This document shows positions 27,379 through 36,133 of a stretch of 64,000 bases of DNA, piece after piece. This DNA is from an uncultured Trichococcus sp. (GTDB lineage: Bacteria; Bacillota; Bacilli; Lactobacillales; Aerococcaceae): NCBI RefSeq assembly GCF_963663645.1, contig NZ_OY760503.1, positions 2,051,501 through 2,115,500 of the forward strand, in the 5' to 3' direction. The translations under genes and the position numbers were made by a program. Under the pieces are notes generated by a model. It worked only from the letters and a program-made list of their open reading frames with translations, had not been told where the DNA came from and did not search any database. Every line of letters begins with the position of its first letter. Within the stretch, counting starts at the first letter, position 1.

Positions 27379-28136
27379 GGATCAACAACGTCAGCAAAGC
27401 CTATGAAGATGAGAAAGTATTGGATGACATCTCATTGGCGATCGAGAAAGGGAAAATCACGGCTTTCATCGGTCCGAACGGGGCAGGCAAGAGCACGCTC
27501 CTTTCGGTCATCAGCCGTCTGTTGGCAAAGGACGAGGGCATATTGACGATAAACGGGAAAGAGATCGAGGCATGGCAGTCCGATGAACTGGCTAGGGAGC
27601 TTTCGATACTGAAGCAACAGAATGCCTATCAGGTGCGCATGACGGTCCGCGAATTGGTCTCGTTCGGCAGGTTCCCCTACACGAAGGGCAGGCTGAATGA
27701 TGAGGATCAGACTATGATCGATAAGGTTCTGGGCTATCTTAATCTGGAAGGATTCGCTAACCGCTATTTGGATACCTTGTCTGGTGGACAACTGCAGCGG
27801 GCGGCGATTGCGATGATTTTGGTGCAGGACACGGAATACATCTTGTTGGATGAGCCGCTGAACAATCTCGATCTGAAGCAGAGCATCGTGACGATGCAGA
27901 CCATCCGGAATCTGGCTGATGAACTGGGCAAAACGATTCTGGTCGTCATCCACGACGTCAACTTCGCTTCCGTTTTTTCGGACAACATCATCGCCATGAA
28001 AAACGGAAAAATCTTCCGGAGCGGCTCGGTCGAGGAAGTCATCCGGACACAAGTTTTGCAGGAATTATATGAAGTGCCATTGGAAGTCATCACGACTGCC
28101 GATGGGAAAAAACATTGCACTTATCAAGCAATTTGA
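27375..28136 (+). CDS. yclP: Iron-siderophore ABC transporter ATP-binding protein (YclP-like)
   Basis: ABC ATPase of 253 residues. Start at ATG 27375 (MRINNVSKAYEDEKV), overlapping the yclO stop. Walker A GPNGAGKST, signature LSGGQLQRAAIA, Walker B YILLDEPLNNLD and the switch His in VVIHDVNFA are all present. Drives import through YclN/YclO. Confidence 0.94.
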   Translation: MRINNVSKAYEDEKVLDDISLAIEKGKITAFIGPNGAGKSTLLSVISRLLAKDEGILTINGKEIEAWQSDELARELSILKQQNAYQVRMTVRELVSFGRFPYTKGRLNDEDQTMIDKVLGYLNLEGFANRYLDTLSGGQLQRAAIAMILVQDTEYILLDEPLNNLDLKQSIVTMQTIRNLADELGKTILVVIHDVNFASVFSDNIIAMKNGKIFRSGSVEEVIRTQVLQELYEVPLEVITTADGKKHCTYQAI

Positions 28137-28154
28137 CATAGAGGAGAATGGAAA

Positions 28155-29117
28155 ATGAAAAAATGGCAAAAGACAATCATCAGTTTGGCTTCAATCTTTA
28201 CCCTGGCGGCTTGCGGTTCCCAGGAAGGGGCTGCCGATGCGGCAGATTCAACAACTTCGGCTGCGGAAACCGAAGCAACGGTGACCATCGAGGATGCACG
28301 CGGCTCCGTAGAAGTGCCTAAAGACCCTGAAAACGTGGCTGTGTTGGATTTTGGTCATTTGGACACACTGATCGCATTGGGTAAAGAGGATGCAGTCACG
28401 GGTACAGCGACCGAAAACATGCCGGCTTATCTGGCGGATACGGCAGATCAATTCGAGAACGTAGGAACGCTTAAGGAGCCGAATGTGGAGGCGTTGGCGA
28501 ATTTGGCGCCGGAGCTCATCATCATTTCGAACCGACTGCTGGACTTCGCGGAACAATTGGAGGAAATCGCACCAGTAGTCGTACTCAGTGTCGATTACAC
28601 GGACTATTGGGGGTCGGTCCAAAAGAACATCACGACTTTAGGGACCATCTTTGACGAAGAGGATGCCGCGGAAGAGGCCATCGCAACCTTGAACGGGGAG
28701 ATTGAAGCCGTGCAAGCAAGGACAGCCGGAATCAGCGAGAAAGCATTGACTTTGCTCTTGAACGACGGCAGCATGTCCGCTTTCAGCACAGGGTCGCGCT
28801 TCGGATTCATCTATGATACATTGGGCTTCACGCCTGTCGATGCAGCGATCGAGGATTCCACGCACGGACAGTCCGTCGGCTATGAAGGGTTGCTGGAAAT
28901 CAATCCACAGATTTTGTTTGTCGTCGACCGCACAGCGGCAATCGGTACGGCATCCGATGAGAACGCGGCGCTATTGGAAAATGATTTCGTCTATCAGACG
29001 GATGCTTATAAAAACAATAAAATCATCAGCCTGTCTTCCGACTTGTGGTATCTCTCAGGCGGCGGCATAGAATCGGTCCATTTGATGGTCGAAGAGATCG
29101 CAATGGACTTCCAGTAA
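28155..29117 (+). CDS. yclQ: Iron-siderophore binding lipoprotein (YclQ-like)
   Basis: Extracellular substrate-binding lipoprotein of 320 residues. Signal peptide with lipobox LAAC (Cys20). A class III (FecB/PeripBP_2) fold is indicated by VTIEDARGSVEVPKDPENVAVLDFGHLD and the helix-rich backbone linker. Last gene of the Fur-controlled operon, 18 bases after the ATPase. Substrate (petrobactin or another catecholate) is inference from the family. Confidence 0.92.
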   Translation: MKKWQKTIISLASIFTLAACGSQEGAADAADSTTSAAETEATVTIEDARGSVEVPKDPENVAVLDFGHLDTLIALGKEDAVTGTATENMPAYLADTADQFENVGTLKEPNVEALANLAPELIIISNRLLDFAEQLEEIAPVVVLSVDYTDYWGSVQKNITTLGTIFDEEDAAEEAIATLNGEIEAVQARTAGISEKALTLLLNDGSMSAFSTGSRFGFIYDTLGFTPVDAAIEDSTHGQSVGYEGLLEINPQILFVVDRTAAIGTASDENAALLENDFVYQTDAYKNNKIISLSSDLWYLSGGGIESVHLMVEEIAMDFQ

Positions 29118-29125
29118 TCAAATGA

Positions 29126-29155
29126 TTGTCCATCTTCCTGTTTTTTCTCTATAAT
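29126..29155 (+). promoter_or_regulatory. Promoter of the DUF1054 gene
   Basis: TTGTCC (29126-29131), an 18-bp spacer and TATAAT (29150-29155). It decides the start of the following gene: an ATG at 29157 would be upstream of the transcription start. Confidence 0.75.
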
Positions 29156-29186
29156 AATGGAAGAGAATCAGAAAGAGGTGCACGGT

Positions 29187-29813
29187 TTGGCAGAAAATCA
29201 CTTCAGTAAGGAAGACTTCAACGTTTTTGACATTCAGGGACTCGATGAAAGGATGGCAGGCATCCGCGAACGGATCCAGCCCAAGTTTCAGCATTTTGCG
29301 GGAGTGGGGGCCCGCCTCATCGCTTCCGAAGAGGGGGCTGAGTCGGTGCCTGTGCATATCGCCAAGCACCTGCGCCGCACGAAATATGCGCCCGAGAATA
29401 CTTGGTGCGCCATCGGTGGTGATGCGAGGGGTTACAAGAAATATCCGCATTTCCAGATCGGGATTGCGAAAGAAGGGGTCAGCTTCTACCTGTGCCTAAT
29501 CGATCAACCGGTCAAAGAAAAAGAAATGGCTGCTGCTTTATTGGAGCGTATTCCGGAATTGGAGCAGCTGCCGCGCGATTACGTCGTTTCGGTCGACCAC
29601 ACCGTGCCGGCTGTCCTGCCGATAGAAAATGTCGATTGGGAACCTGTCCTGATCCGGCTGCGGGATGTAAAAAAAGCAGAGTTGCTGATTGGCCGAAAGT
29701 TGGCGCCTGCCGATCAGCGCCTGGCGACTGAAGAAGGCACTCTGGCAGTGATGGAGGAGACGCTCCATGAACTGCTGCCGATCTATCGGGCCTGCATGGA
29801 ACAGTACCGCTAA
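29187..29813 (+). CDS. DUF1054 family protein (YktB-like)
   Basis: A 208-residue cytoplasmic protein of the UPF0637/DUF1054 family; function unknown. I chose a TTG start at 29187, 6 bases after AAAGAGGTG and in line with family members that start a few residues before the (F/S)xEDFNxF motif, here FSKEDFNVF. The ATG at 29157 sits directly on the -10. Other family stretches seen: HVAKH-like HIAKHLRR, GGDARGYKKYPHFQIG. Single gene with its own promoter and terminator. Confidence 0.85.
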   Translation: MAENHFSKEDFNVFDIQGLDERMAGIRERIQPKFQHFAGVGARLIASEEGAESVPVHIAKHLRRTKYAPENTWCAIGGDARGYKKYPHFQIGIAKEGVSFYLCLIDQPVKEKEMAAALLERIPELEQLPRDYVVSVDHTVPAVLPIENVDWEPVLIRLRDVKKAELLIGRKLAPADQRLATEEGTLAVMEETLHELLPIYRACMEQYR

Positions 29814-29835
29814 GTGCGGAACCCAAGACAAAGCA

Positions 29836-29880
29836 AAAAGGACCGAACGGCATAAACGCTGTTTCGGTCCTTTTCTTTGT
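29836..29880 (+). terminator. Terminator after the DUF1054 gene
   Basis: A 12-bp stem (29836-29847 with 29863-29874) is followed by a T-rich tail. It can also work in reverse. Confidence 0.8.
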
Positions 29881-29910
29881 ACAAAAAAACGGCAAATCGC
29901 TTTGCCGTTT
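29881..29910 (-). terminator. Terminator of rpsD (minus strand)
   Basis: A 10-bp perfect stem (29887-29896 with 29901-29910), 4-base loop and seven T on the minus strand, 13 bases past the rpsD stop. Confidence 0.9.
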
Positions 29911-29922
29911 CCTTGATCAGGA

Positions 29923-30534
29923 TTAACCTAATTTGTTGTAGTATTCTACTACGAATGACTCATCGATTTCAGCTGGCAATTCTTCGCGAACTGGCAGACG
30001 GTTCAATGAACCTTCTAATTTTTCTTCGTCGAAAGTAATGAAGTCAGGACGTCCGAACAAAGCTTCAGCAGCTGCTTTAACAACTACCAAGTTTTTAGAT
30101 TTTTCGCGCAAGCCGATTACTTGGCCGACAGATACTTCGTATGAAGGGATATCGACACGTTTGCCATCGACAGTTACGTGACCGTGGTTAACTAATTGAC
30201 GTGCTTGACGACGAGTAGAAGCTAAACCTAGACGGTAAACTACGTTATCCAAACGTTGTTCCAATAAGACCATGAAGTTAACACCGTGTTTACCTTCTTT
30301 GATCTTACCAGCTTTTTTGAATAAAGTTGCGAATTGACGTTCGTTCATACCGTACATGTGACGCAATTTTTGTTTTTCTTGCAATTGCATAGCATATTCA
30401 GATAACTTTTTACGGTTGTTAGGGCCGTGTTGACCTGGAACGTATGGACGACGCTCCAATTCTTTACCTGTTCCCAAAAGGGAGATGCCTAGACGACGAG
30501 CTTGTTTCCAACTTGGTCCTGTATAACGTGACAT
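29923..30534 (-). CDS. rpsD: 30S ribosomal protein S4
   Basis: Primary 16S rRNA-binding assembly protein of 203 residues ([19 protein letters not shown]). It lacks the N-terminal zinc-finger cysteines, i.e. the C-minus form. S4 domain around residues 93-155 ([18 protein letters not shown] in part). Monocistronic, with a ~180-base leader. Its nearness to ezrA, nifS and thiI matches the gene order in Bacillus. Confidence 0.98.
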   Translation of the reverse strand: MSRYTGPSWKQARRLGISLLGTGKELERRPYVPGQHGPNNRKKLSEYAMQLQEKQKLRHMYGMNERQFATLFKKAGKIKEGKHGVNFMVLLEQRLDNVVYRLGLASTRRQARQLVNHGHVTVDGKRVDIPSYEVSVGQVIGLREKSKNLVVVKAAAEALFGRPDFITFDEEKLEGSLNRLPVREELPAEIDESFVVEYYNKLG

Positions 30535-30717
30535 AATAAAATTCCTCCAATAAATATTTGATTTTTGGAGTAAAATAAGAATGATAAGTCAGCAATGCGT
30601 GCAGTTTATCCTTCAATCTTCACCTTATGCAGCCGCAAGGGTACGCAATTGAACCATCTATAGATGGCGATGAACTGTTGACGCGGGTGCTTCTTTCTCG
30701 CTGCATTATTTTACACA
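30535..30717 (-). promoter_or_regulatory. Long rpsD leader, possible S4 autoregulatory site
   Basis: About 180 untranslated bases run from the predicted start near 30717 to the rpsD ATG. A perfect palindrome CCATCTATAGATGG is at 30654-30667. Firmicute rpsD genes are known to be repressed by S4 binding the leader; I could not derive the pseudoknot, so this is assigned by position. Confidence 0.4.
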
Positions 30718-30723
30718 AAGATT

Positions 30724-30752
30724 ATTGTACCAAACAAAAGCAGTTAATGCAA
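30724..30752 (-). promoter_or_regulatory. rpsD promoter (minus strand)
   Basis: On the minus strand: TTGCAT (30752-30747), a 17-bp spacer and TACAAT (30729-30724). The remaining gene-free bases to 30949 hold the divergent ezrA promoter, an extended -10 (TGT then TATACT at 30866-30871); otherwise I see nothing. Confidence 0.75.
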
Positions 30753-30949
30753 TGGAAAAGTGACGCTTATCGGACTTTGGGCAGCGGCGGAGCGCTTTCG
30801 CGACTCCAAGGAAAGGAATTCAGTTTCCTTATAATTTTCTGGTTTCTGATTGGTTCTTTCTATGTTATACTAAAAAATGAGATATATTGGGCGTTTTCAA
30901 TTTTCAGATCAAATAAACGAAATTGTCGGAATAGGTGGAGGATTTATTG

Positions 30950-32668
30950 ATGGAGTTTATATATTGGTTAGTAGCGATAATATTGTTAGTGTTGATCGGG
31001 TACGGTGCGATCATGTATTTGACGAGGCAACAAGCGAATCGGATCAAAGAGATCGATGAGAAGAAACAAAAAGCGATGGCCATACCGGTTGCCGATAACC
31101 TGTTCACATTGAAAAATATGAATTTGACAGGGCAAACAAAGCGCACGTATGAGAGTTGGCAAGCTACATGGCAAACCATCACGCGTTTTCAGTATCCTGA
31201 AATTGAGGCGGCGCTGGTCAGTGCCGAACAATACATCCAACGCATGAATTTCATCAAAGCGAAGCAAGCCATTTCGCAAGCGGATCAATTGATCGACGAA
31301 ACGAAGAACAGCGTTGAAAAAGTGAACAAGGCACTCGAAAAACTATTGGAAAGTGCGCAGGAAAACCGCAAAGAGTTGGAAGAAGTCCAGGAACGATACA
31401 ATAAAATCCGCAAACAATTGTTGGCGCACAGCTTTACATTTGGTCCGGCCATAGAAACGTTGGAGAAGAACCTGAATTACATGGAGTTGGATTTCACGAA
31501 ATTCAACTCGTTGACGAACGAGGGCGACCATATGGAAGCCAAAGAAATCCTGTCGCGTATCGAGCAGGATTTGCTGGTGATGGAAGAAGTCGTTGAAAAG
31601 ATTCCTGAGCTGAACGAAAAAATCAAGACCGAGTACGAAGAGCAAGTGAGCGATCTGAAAGACGGCTATCAACGCCTGTTGGATGAAAAATACGTTTTCG
31701 AAGGTGTGGATGTCCCCGCTGAGATAGTTGCGATCGAAAAAGAAATCCAGGAAGCGAAAGATTCCATCGGGCTAGCCGACATCAATGAAGCCGGAAAAAA
31801 GATGGATAAGATCGAACACGATATCGAAGCGGTGTATGCCATCATGGAAAAAGAGATGGAAGCCAAGGATTTTGTGGGCCGCCATACGGCGAACCTGCAA
31901 AAGAAAATGGACCATGTCCTGCAGAGCAACCGCTATGTATTGCTTGAAATCGACCGTGTTTCCCAGAATTACTTCCTGAACAAGAATGAATTAGGCCGCG
32001 CGCAAGAGTTCGAAGAACAGTTGCTGAAGGAAAACGAAGCCTTGCGTTACTACGATAAGATGATGAAGGAACATGAAATTTCCTACTCGGTTGTCCGCGA
32101 TTATTACGAAAAAATCAGCCAACGCCTTTCCGAAATCGACAAGGAACAGTCTGAATTGGTCAGCAACCTCAGCGATTTGCGCAACCGCGAAAAGGAAATC
32201 AAGGACAGCATCGATCTTTACGAGTTGGATATGCGCAACATGAAACGGACCATCGAAAAATACCATCTGCCTGGATTGCCGAAAGTCTATTTGGATCTCT
32301 TCTTCTCGGTCACGGACCGCATCGAGGAATTGGCTTCCAAGCTGAACCGCGTGAAGATCGACATGGACGAAATCGATGCCATCTCCAAAATGTGCGAAGA
32401 GGACATCGAAATGCTGGATAACCAAACGCAAGCGATCGTGGACAATGCGATGCTTACGGAATATATGATCCAGTACGCAAACCGTTTCCGTCATTCGCAT
32501 GTGGAGATCGAAAATGCCATCAACAAAGCTTTGGTGCTTTTCCATCGCGAATACGACTACGAAGGTGCGCTGGAAGCCATCAAAATCCCGCTGAATCGCG
32601 TCGAAGCAGGGGCTGCCCGCAAAGTTGAAGAATCCTACCAGGAAGAAAAAAATCGTCGCTATTATTGA
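30950..32668 (+). CDS. ezrA: Septation ring formation regulator EzrA
   Basis: Membrane-anchored spectrin-like protein that limits FtsZ ring assembly away from midcell and helps link the ring to wall synthesis. Start chosen at ATG 30950, 7 bases after AGGTGGAGGA; an in-frame start at 30935 lies within that site. One N-terminal membrane helix (about 3-23) followed by about 540 residues of coiled coil. Length 572 is typical. Confidence 0.95.
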   Translation: MEFIYWLVAIILLVLIGYGAIMYLTRQQANRIKEIDEKKQKAMAIPVADNLFTLKNMNLTGQTKRTYESWQATWQTITRFQYPEIEAALVSAEQYIQRMNFIKAKQAISQADQLIDETKNSVEKVNKALEKLLESAQENRKELEEVQERYNKIRKQLLAHSFTFGPAIETLEKNLNYMELDFTKFNSLTNEGDHMEAKEILSRIEQDLLVMEEVVEKIPELNEKIKTEYEEQVSDLKDGYQRLLDEKYVFEGVDVPAEIVAIEKEIQEAKDSIGLADINEAGKKMDKIEHDIEAVYAIMEKEMEAKDFVGRHTANLQKKMDHVLQSNRYVLLEIDRVSQNYFLNKNELGRAQEFEEQLLKENEALRYYDKMMKEHEISYSVVRDYYEKISQRLSEIDKEQSELVSNLSDLRNREKEIKDSIDLYELDMRNMKRTIEKYHLPGLPKVYLDLFFSVTDRIEELASKLNRVKIDMDEIDAISKMCEEDIEMLDNQTQAIVDNAMLTEYMIQYANRFRHSHVEIENAINKALVLFHREYDYEGALEAIKIPLNRVEAGAARKVEESYQEEKNRRYY

Positions 32669-32687
32669 ACACAGAACAAACAAAACG

Positions 32688-32717
32688 CAGGGGTCGGGAC
32701 ATTGTCTCGGCCCTTTT
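32688..32717 (+). terminator. Terminator after ezrA
   Basis: A short GC-rich stem (GGGTCGGGA with TCTCGGCCC, G-U pairs) and TTTTT. It resembles the terminator at 42007. Confidence 0.75.
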
Positions 32718-32841
32718 TGGACATCCTTTCATGAGAAAGAAATAAAATTCAGCCGTAAGCTTTTAATGGTCAGGCATTTTCTATATAATGGATAGGATGT
32801 CCCGATGAGGGTGCAAAGTTATTAAGGAAGTGTAGATAAAG

Positions 32842-33978
32842 ATGATTTATTTTGACAACAGTGCAACTACAAAAATGTATCCGGAAGCTTTGGATACTTA
32901 CCGGAAGGTCAATGAACAATTTTTTGGCAATCCTTCCAGTCTGCACCGATTAGGCAACGAAGCCGATGCTTTGCTTCAGCAATCGCGCAAACAGATCGCC
33001 CAATTGCTGGGTGCCCAACCGGATGAAATTTTCTTCACGAGCGGCGGTACGGAGAGCGACAACTGGGCGATCAAAGGCACAGCGATGGAGAAGTTCGCTG
33101 CAGGGAAGCATATGATCGCTTCCTCTGTCGAACATCCGGCGGTCACCAAATCATTGGAACAGTTGGAAAAGCTAGGCTTTGAAATCAGCTACTTGCCTGT
33201 CGACGCGAATGGGATCGTATCCGTTGAGGAGCTTGAGAAAGCCATAAGGAAAGATACGATCCTGCTGAGTGTCATGGCCATCAATAATGAAGTCGGCAGC
33301 ATCCAGCCGATTGAGGCTATCGGCGAGCTGCTGGAAAATTATCCTTGGGTCCATTTTCATGTGGATGCCGTGCAGGCAGTCGGTGAATGCGAGCCGCTGA
33401 TCCGGCATCCACGAGTGGATCTCCTGTCGCTTTCAGCGCATAAATTCCACGGCCCCAAAGGCGTAGGCATTCTCTACAAGAAACATGGCAAGCGGATTGC
33501 GCCGTTGTTGACGGGAGGCGGGCAAGAATCCGGCATGCGCAGCACGACGGAGAATGTCGGCGGAGTTGCGGCGATGGCGAAAGCTTTGCGCATGACGCTT
33601 GAAAACAGCGCCTCAAGCCGCAAGCAAGAACAATTGGTCCGGGGTAAGTTGGTTGCGGCCCTTTCGGAATATGAAGATGTCAGGATCTTTTCTCCCGAAG
33701 ATGGCGCCGGCCATATTCTCTGTTTTGCCATGAAAGGCGTCAGGGGAGAAGTGATGGTCCATGCTTTCGAAAGCATGGATATCTTCATTTCAACCACCAG
33801 CGCCTGCTCGAGCAGAAAGAAAGGCACGCCCTATACGCTGGGATCGATGGGCGTGCCGGTTTCCTGGAGCCAGTGTGCGGTCAGGATAAGCCTTTCCGGC
33901 GAGAATACGGAGTCGGAAGCGGAAGCCTTCATTGAACATTTCCGGACGCTGCATCAACAGTTCCAAAAGATACAATAG
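32842..33978 (+). CDS. nifS: Cysteine desulfurase (ThiI partner type, NifS/IscS family)
   Basis: PLP enzyme moving sulfur from cysteine to a protein persulfide. Lysine K201 is in SLSAHKFHGPKG and the active cysteine C322 in SACSS. 378 residues. thiI follows 29 bases later, the same pair as nifZ-thiI in Bacillus, so it most likely supplies sulfur for 4-thiouridine in tRNA. A TATAAT at 32784-32789 is the probable -10. Paralogue at 58034. Confidence 0.94.
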   Translation: MIYFDNSATTKMYPEALDTYRKVNEQFFGNPSSLHRLGNEADALLQQSRKQIAQLLGAQPDEIFFTSGGTESDNWAIKGTAMEKFAAGKHMIASSVEHPAVTKSLEQLEKLGFEISYLPVDANGIVSVEELEKAIRKDTILLSVMAINNEVGSIQPIEAIGELLENYPWVHFHVDAVQAVGECEPLIRHPRVDLLSLSAHKFHGPKGVGILYKKHGKRIAPLLTGGGQESGMRSTTENVGGVAAMAKALRMTLENSASSRKQEQLVRGKLVAALSEYEDVRIFSPEDGAGHILCFAMKGVRGEVMVHAFESMDIFISTTSACSSRKKGTPYTLGSMGVPVSWSQCAVRISLSGENTESEAEAFIEHFRTLHQQFQKIQ

Positions 33979-34007
33979 AATAACTGACAGATTGGAAGAG
34001 AATATAA

Positions 34008-35222
34008 ATGGAAACGCACATTCAAATCCGTTTTGGCGAATTATCGACCAAAGGGAAAAACAAAAAACGTTTTGTCCAGCAGTTGGCGCAAAATGTCAGG
34101 ATGGTCACAAAGGATCATCCGCAGATCAAAATCAAACCCGAGCACGATTTTATGTTGTTGGAATTGAACGGAGCTGACGAGGCCGTCATTATCGATCGCT
34201 TGCAGCATGTATTCGGTATCCAAAACTATTCGCCGGTCTATCTCGTTTCGCGTGATCTCGATGAAGTGAAACGCGTTTTGGTGGAGTTGCTAGGAAAAAT
34301 GGAGACGACCGGAAAGACGTTCAAAATAGCTACGCGCCGTTCGGATCATGAATACGAGCATGACACGACCTTCATGAATGCCGAGCTGGGCGCCACTGTG
34401 TTGGATGCTTTTCCGGGCATTTCGGTCAAGATGAAGCAGCCGGACATCCTTGTGCGCGTAGACATCAAAACCAGCGGCATCATGCTGAGTACGCAAACTT
34501 ACCAAGGGGCTGGCGGCTTGCCTGTCGGTTCCAGCGGCAGAGGCATGCTCATGCTTTCCGGCGGCATCGATTCGCCGGTGGCCGGTTACCTTGCCATGAA
34601 GCGCGGCGTAAAGATTGAGGCGGTCCACTTCCACAGTCCGCCTTACACAAGTCCGCAAGCGTTGCAGAAAGCCAAGGATTTGGCTGCCAAATTGACCAGA
34701 TTCGGCGGCGAAATCCAGTTCATCGAAGTGCCGTTCACGGAAATCCAGGAAGAAATCAAAGAGAAGGTGCCGGCGGATTATCTGATGACGATCACGCGCC
34801 GGATGATGCTGCGGATCACCGATGCCATCAGAGCCGAACGCAAAGGACTGGCCATCTTCAATGGGGAATCTTTGGCCCAAGTCGCTTCCCAGACGCTGGA
34901 AAGTATGGTTGCCATCAATGATGTCACAACGACGCCGATCATTCGTCCTGCCGCAACGATGGATAAATTGGAAATCATCGATTTGGCACAGAAAATCGAT
35001 ACATTTGATTTGTCGGTGCAACCGTTCGAGGACTGCTGCACGATTTTTGCGCCGCCATCACCAAAAACGAAACCGCACTTGGATAAAGCCAGACGTTTTG
35101 AAGCGCTCCTTGATGTGGAACCACTCGTTGCGCGCGCGGTTGCCGGCATTGTAGTGTCGAGCATAACCGGCCGGGAGGACACTGCCAGCCAAGACGAGGC
35201 TCTCTTTTCGGATCTGCTGTAA
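34008..35222 (+). CDS. thiI: tRNA 4-thiouridine synthetase ThiI
   Basis: Adenylates U8 of tRNA and inserts sulfur. N-terminal ferredoxin-like and THUMP domains (about 1-165), then the PP-loop domain with [10 protein letters not shown] near residue 184. The 404-residue protein ends without a rhodanese domain, the Gram-positive form that takes sulfur directly from its paired desulfurase. Confidence 0.96.
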   Translation: METHIQIRFGELSTKGKNKKRFVQQLAQNVRMVTKDHPQIKIKPEHDFMLLELNGADEAVIIDRLQHVFGIQNYSPVYLVSRDLDEVKRVLVELLGKMETTGKTFKIATRRSDHEYEHDTTFMNAELGATVLDAFPGISVKMKQPDILVRVDIKTSGIMLSTQTYQGAGGLPVGSSGRGMLMLSGGIDSPVAGYLAMKRGVKIEAVHFHSPPYTSPQALQKAKDLAAKLTRFGGEIQFIEVPFTEIQEEIKEKVPADYLMTITRRMMLRITDAIRAERKGLAIFNGESLAQVASQTLESMVAINDVTTTPIIRPAATMDKLEIIDLAQKIDTFDLSVQPFEDCCTIFAPPSPKTKPHLDKARRFEALLDVEPLVARAVAGIVVSSITGREDTASQDEALFSDLL

Positions 35223-35245
35223 CTCTCCCTGCGAGAGCTTATCCT

Positions 35246-35275
35246 TACCATAATCTGCCGCTTATCTGTATAATG
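35246..35275 (+). promoter_or_regulatory. tpx promoter
   Basis: TTACCA (35246-35251), an 18-bp spacer and a perfect TATAAT (35270-35275). Confidence 0.75.
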
Positions 35276-35306
35276 AAAGTATTATCGGGTAAGGGGGAAT
35301 TTTTTC

Positions 35307-35801
35307 ATGCAAGTGACATTAAAGGGTGAAACGGTTGAAGTTTTAGGTACGCAACCCGTAGTTGGGGAGAAGGCACCGGCATTTTCGTTGCACAACACAG
35401 AAGACGAAAAGGTAGCTTTGGATGATTTTCGCGGTTCGGTTGTTCTGATCAGCGTATTCCCGGACATCAACACGAGCGTCTGCGATAAGCAAACACGCAA
35501 ATTCAACGAGACGGCAGCGAACATCGAAGGCTTGACGTTGTTGTCGGTTTCGAGAAATACAAAAGAAGAATTAGCCGACTGGTGCTCGGCGAACGGCATC
35601 GACATGCAGATGCTGCATGATGATGCAGGCGAATTCGGGGAAGCCTACGGACTGAAAGTGCCCAAATTGGGCAACAAGTTGGCGCGCAGCGTCTTCGTCA
35701 TCGACAAAGAAGGCATCCTTTCCTACATGGAGATTGTCCCTGAAATCGCGACGGAACCGGATGAAGCAGCAGCATTGGCAGCGGCCAAAAATTTGCTCTA
35801 A
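35307..35801 (+). CDS. tpx: Thiol peroxidase, atypical 2-Cys peroxiredoxin
   Basis: Reduces H2O2 and organic peroxides using thioredoxin. Both redox cysteines are present: peroxidatic C59 (NTSVCDKQTRKFNE) and resolving C93 (ADWCSANG). Length 164 matches Tpx. Single gene, with the valS promoter starting 5 bases past its stop. Confidence 0.96.
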   Translation: MQVTLKGETVEVLGTQPVVGEKAPAFSLHNTEDEKVALDDFRGSVVLISVFPDINTSVCDKQTRKFNETAANIEGLTLLSVSRNTKEELADWCSANGIDMQMLHDDAGEFGEAYGLKVPKLGNKLARSVFVIDKEGILSYMEIVPEIATEPDEAAALAAAKNLL

Positions 35802-35806
35802 TCGCA

Positions 35807-35835
35807 TTGAGATTTCAATCAAAAGGTGCTAAACT
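35807..35835 (+). promoter_or_regulatory. valS promoter
   Basis: TTGAGA (35807-35812), a 17-bp spacer and TAAACT (35830-35835) preceded by TGC, an extended -10. Confidence 0.8.
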
Positions 35836-35841
35836 AGTGAA

Positions 35842-36095
35842 GTATAAATAAAGCGTCGATCAAGAAGAGTAGCTTGCCCGGAACCACATAAGAGAGAAAA
35901 GCGATTGGTGAAAGCTTTTTTGGGGAAGGAAAGTGAAGTAGCTTGTGAGCAAGTTGTGTGAAGGTCTGCGGACTGGGTAGCGCAACTCGGAGTATTCTCC
36001 GTTATCAAAAAGAGAGACAGGGATCCGATTCCTGTAATTTAGGTGGTACCGCGATTCATATCGTCCTGCATATTCGTATGCAGGGCGTTTTTTTT
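35842..36095 (+). ncRNA. T-box riboswitch, valine, upstream of valS
   Basis: The T-box AGGTGGTACCGCG is at 36041-36053 and the terminator at 36062-36095 (11-bp stem, eight T). Stem I shows the AGTA motif (35867-35870 area), an AGAGAG distal motif and the AAAGC/GCTTT apical helix. Folding the CTTGCCC/GGGGAAG and CAAG/CTTG helices leaves a specifier loop ending in GTA (35938-35940, Val) followed by a purine. GTG at 35933-35935 is an alternative and is also Val. Confidence 0.92.
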
Positions 36096-36133
36096 CGCAA
36101 CAAATCAATGAAAAAGAGAGAGGAAGTGGCTGA

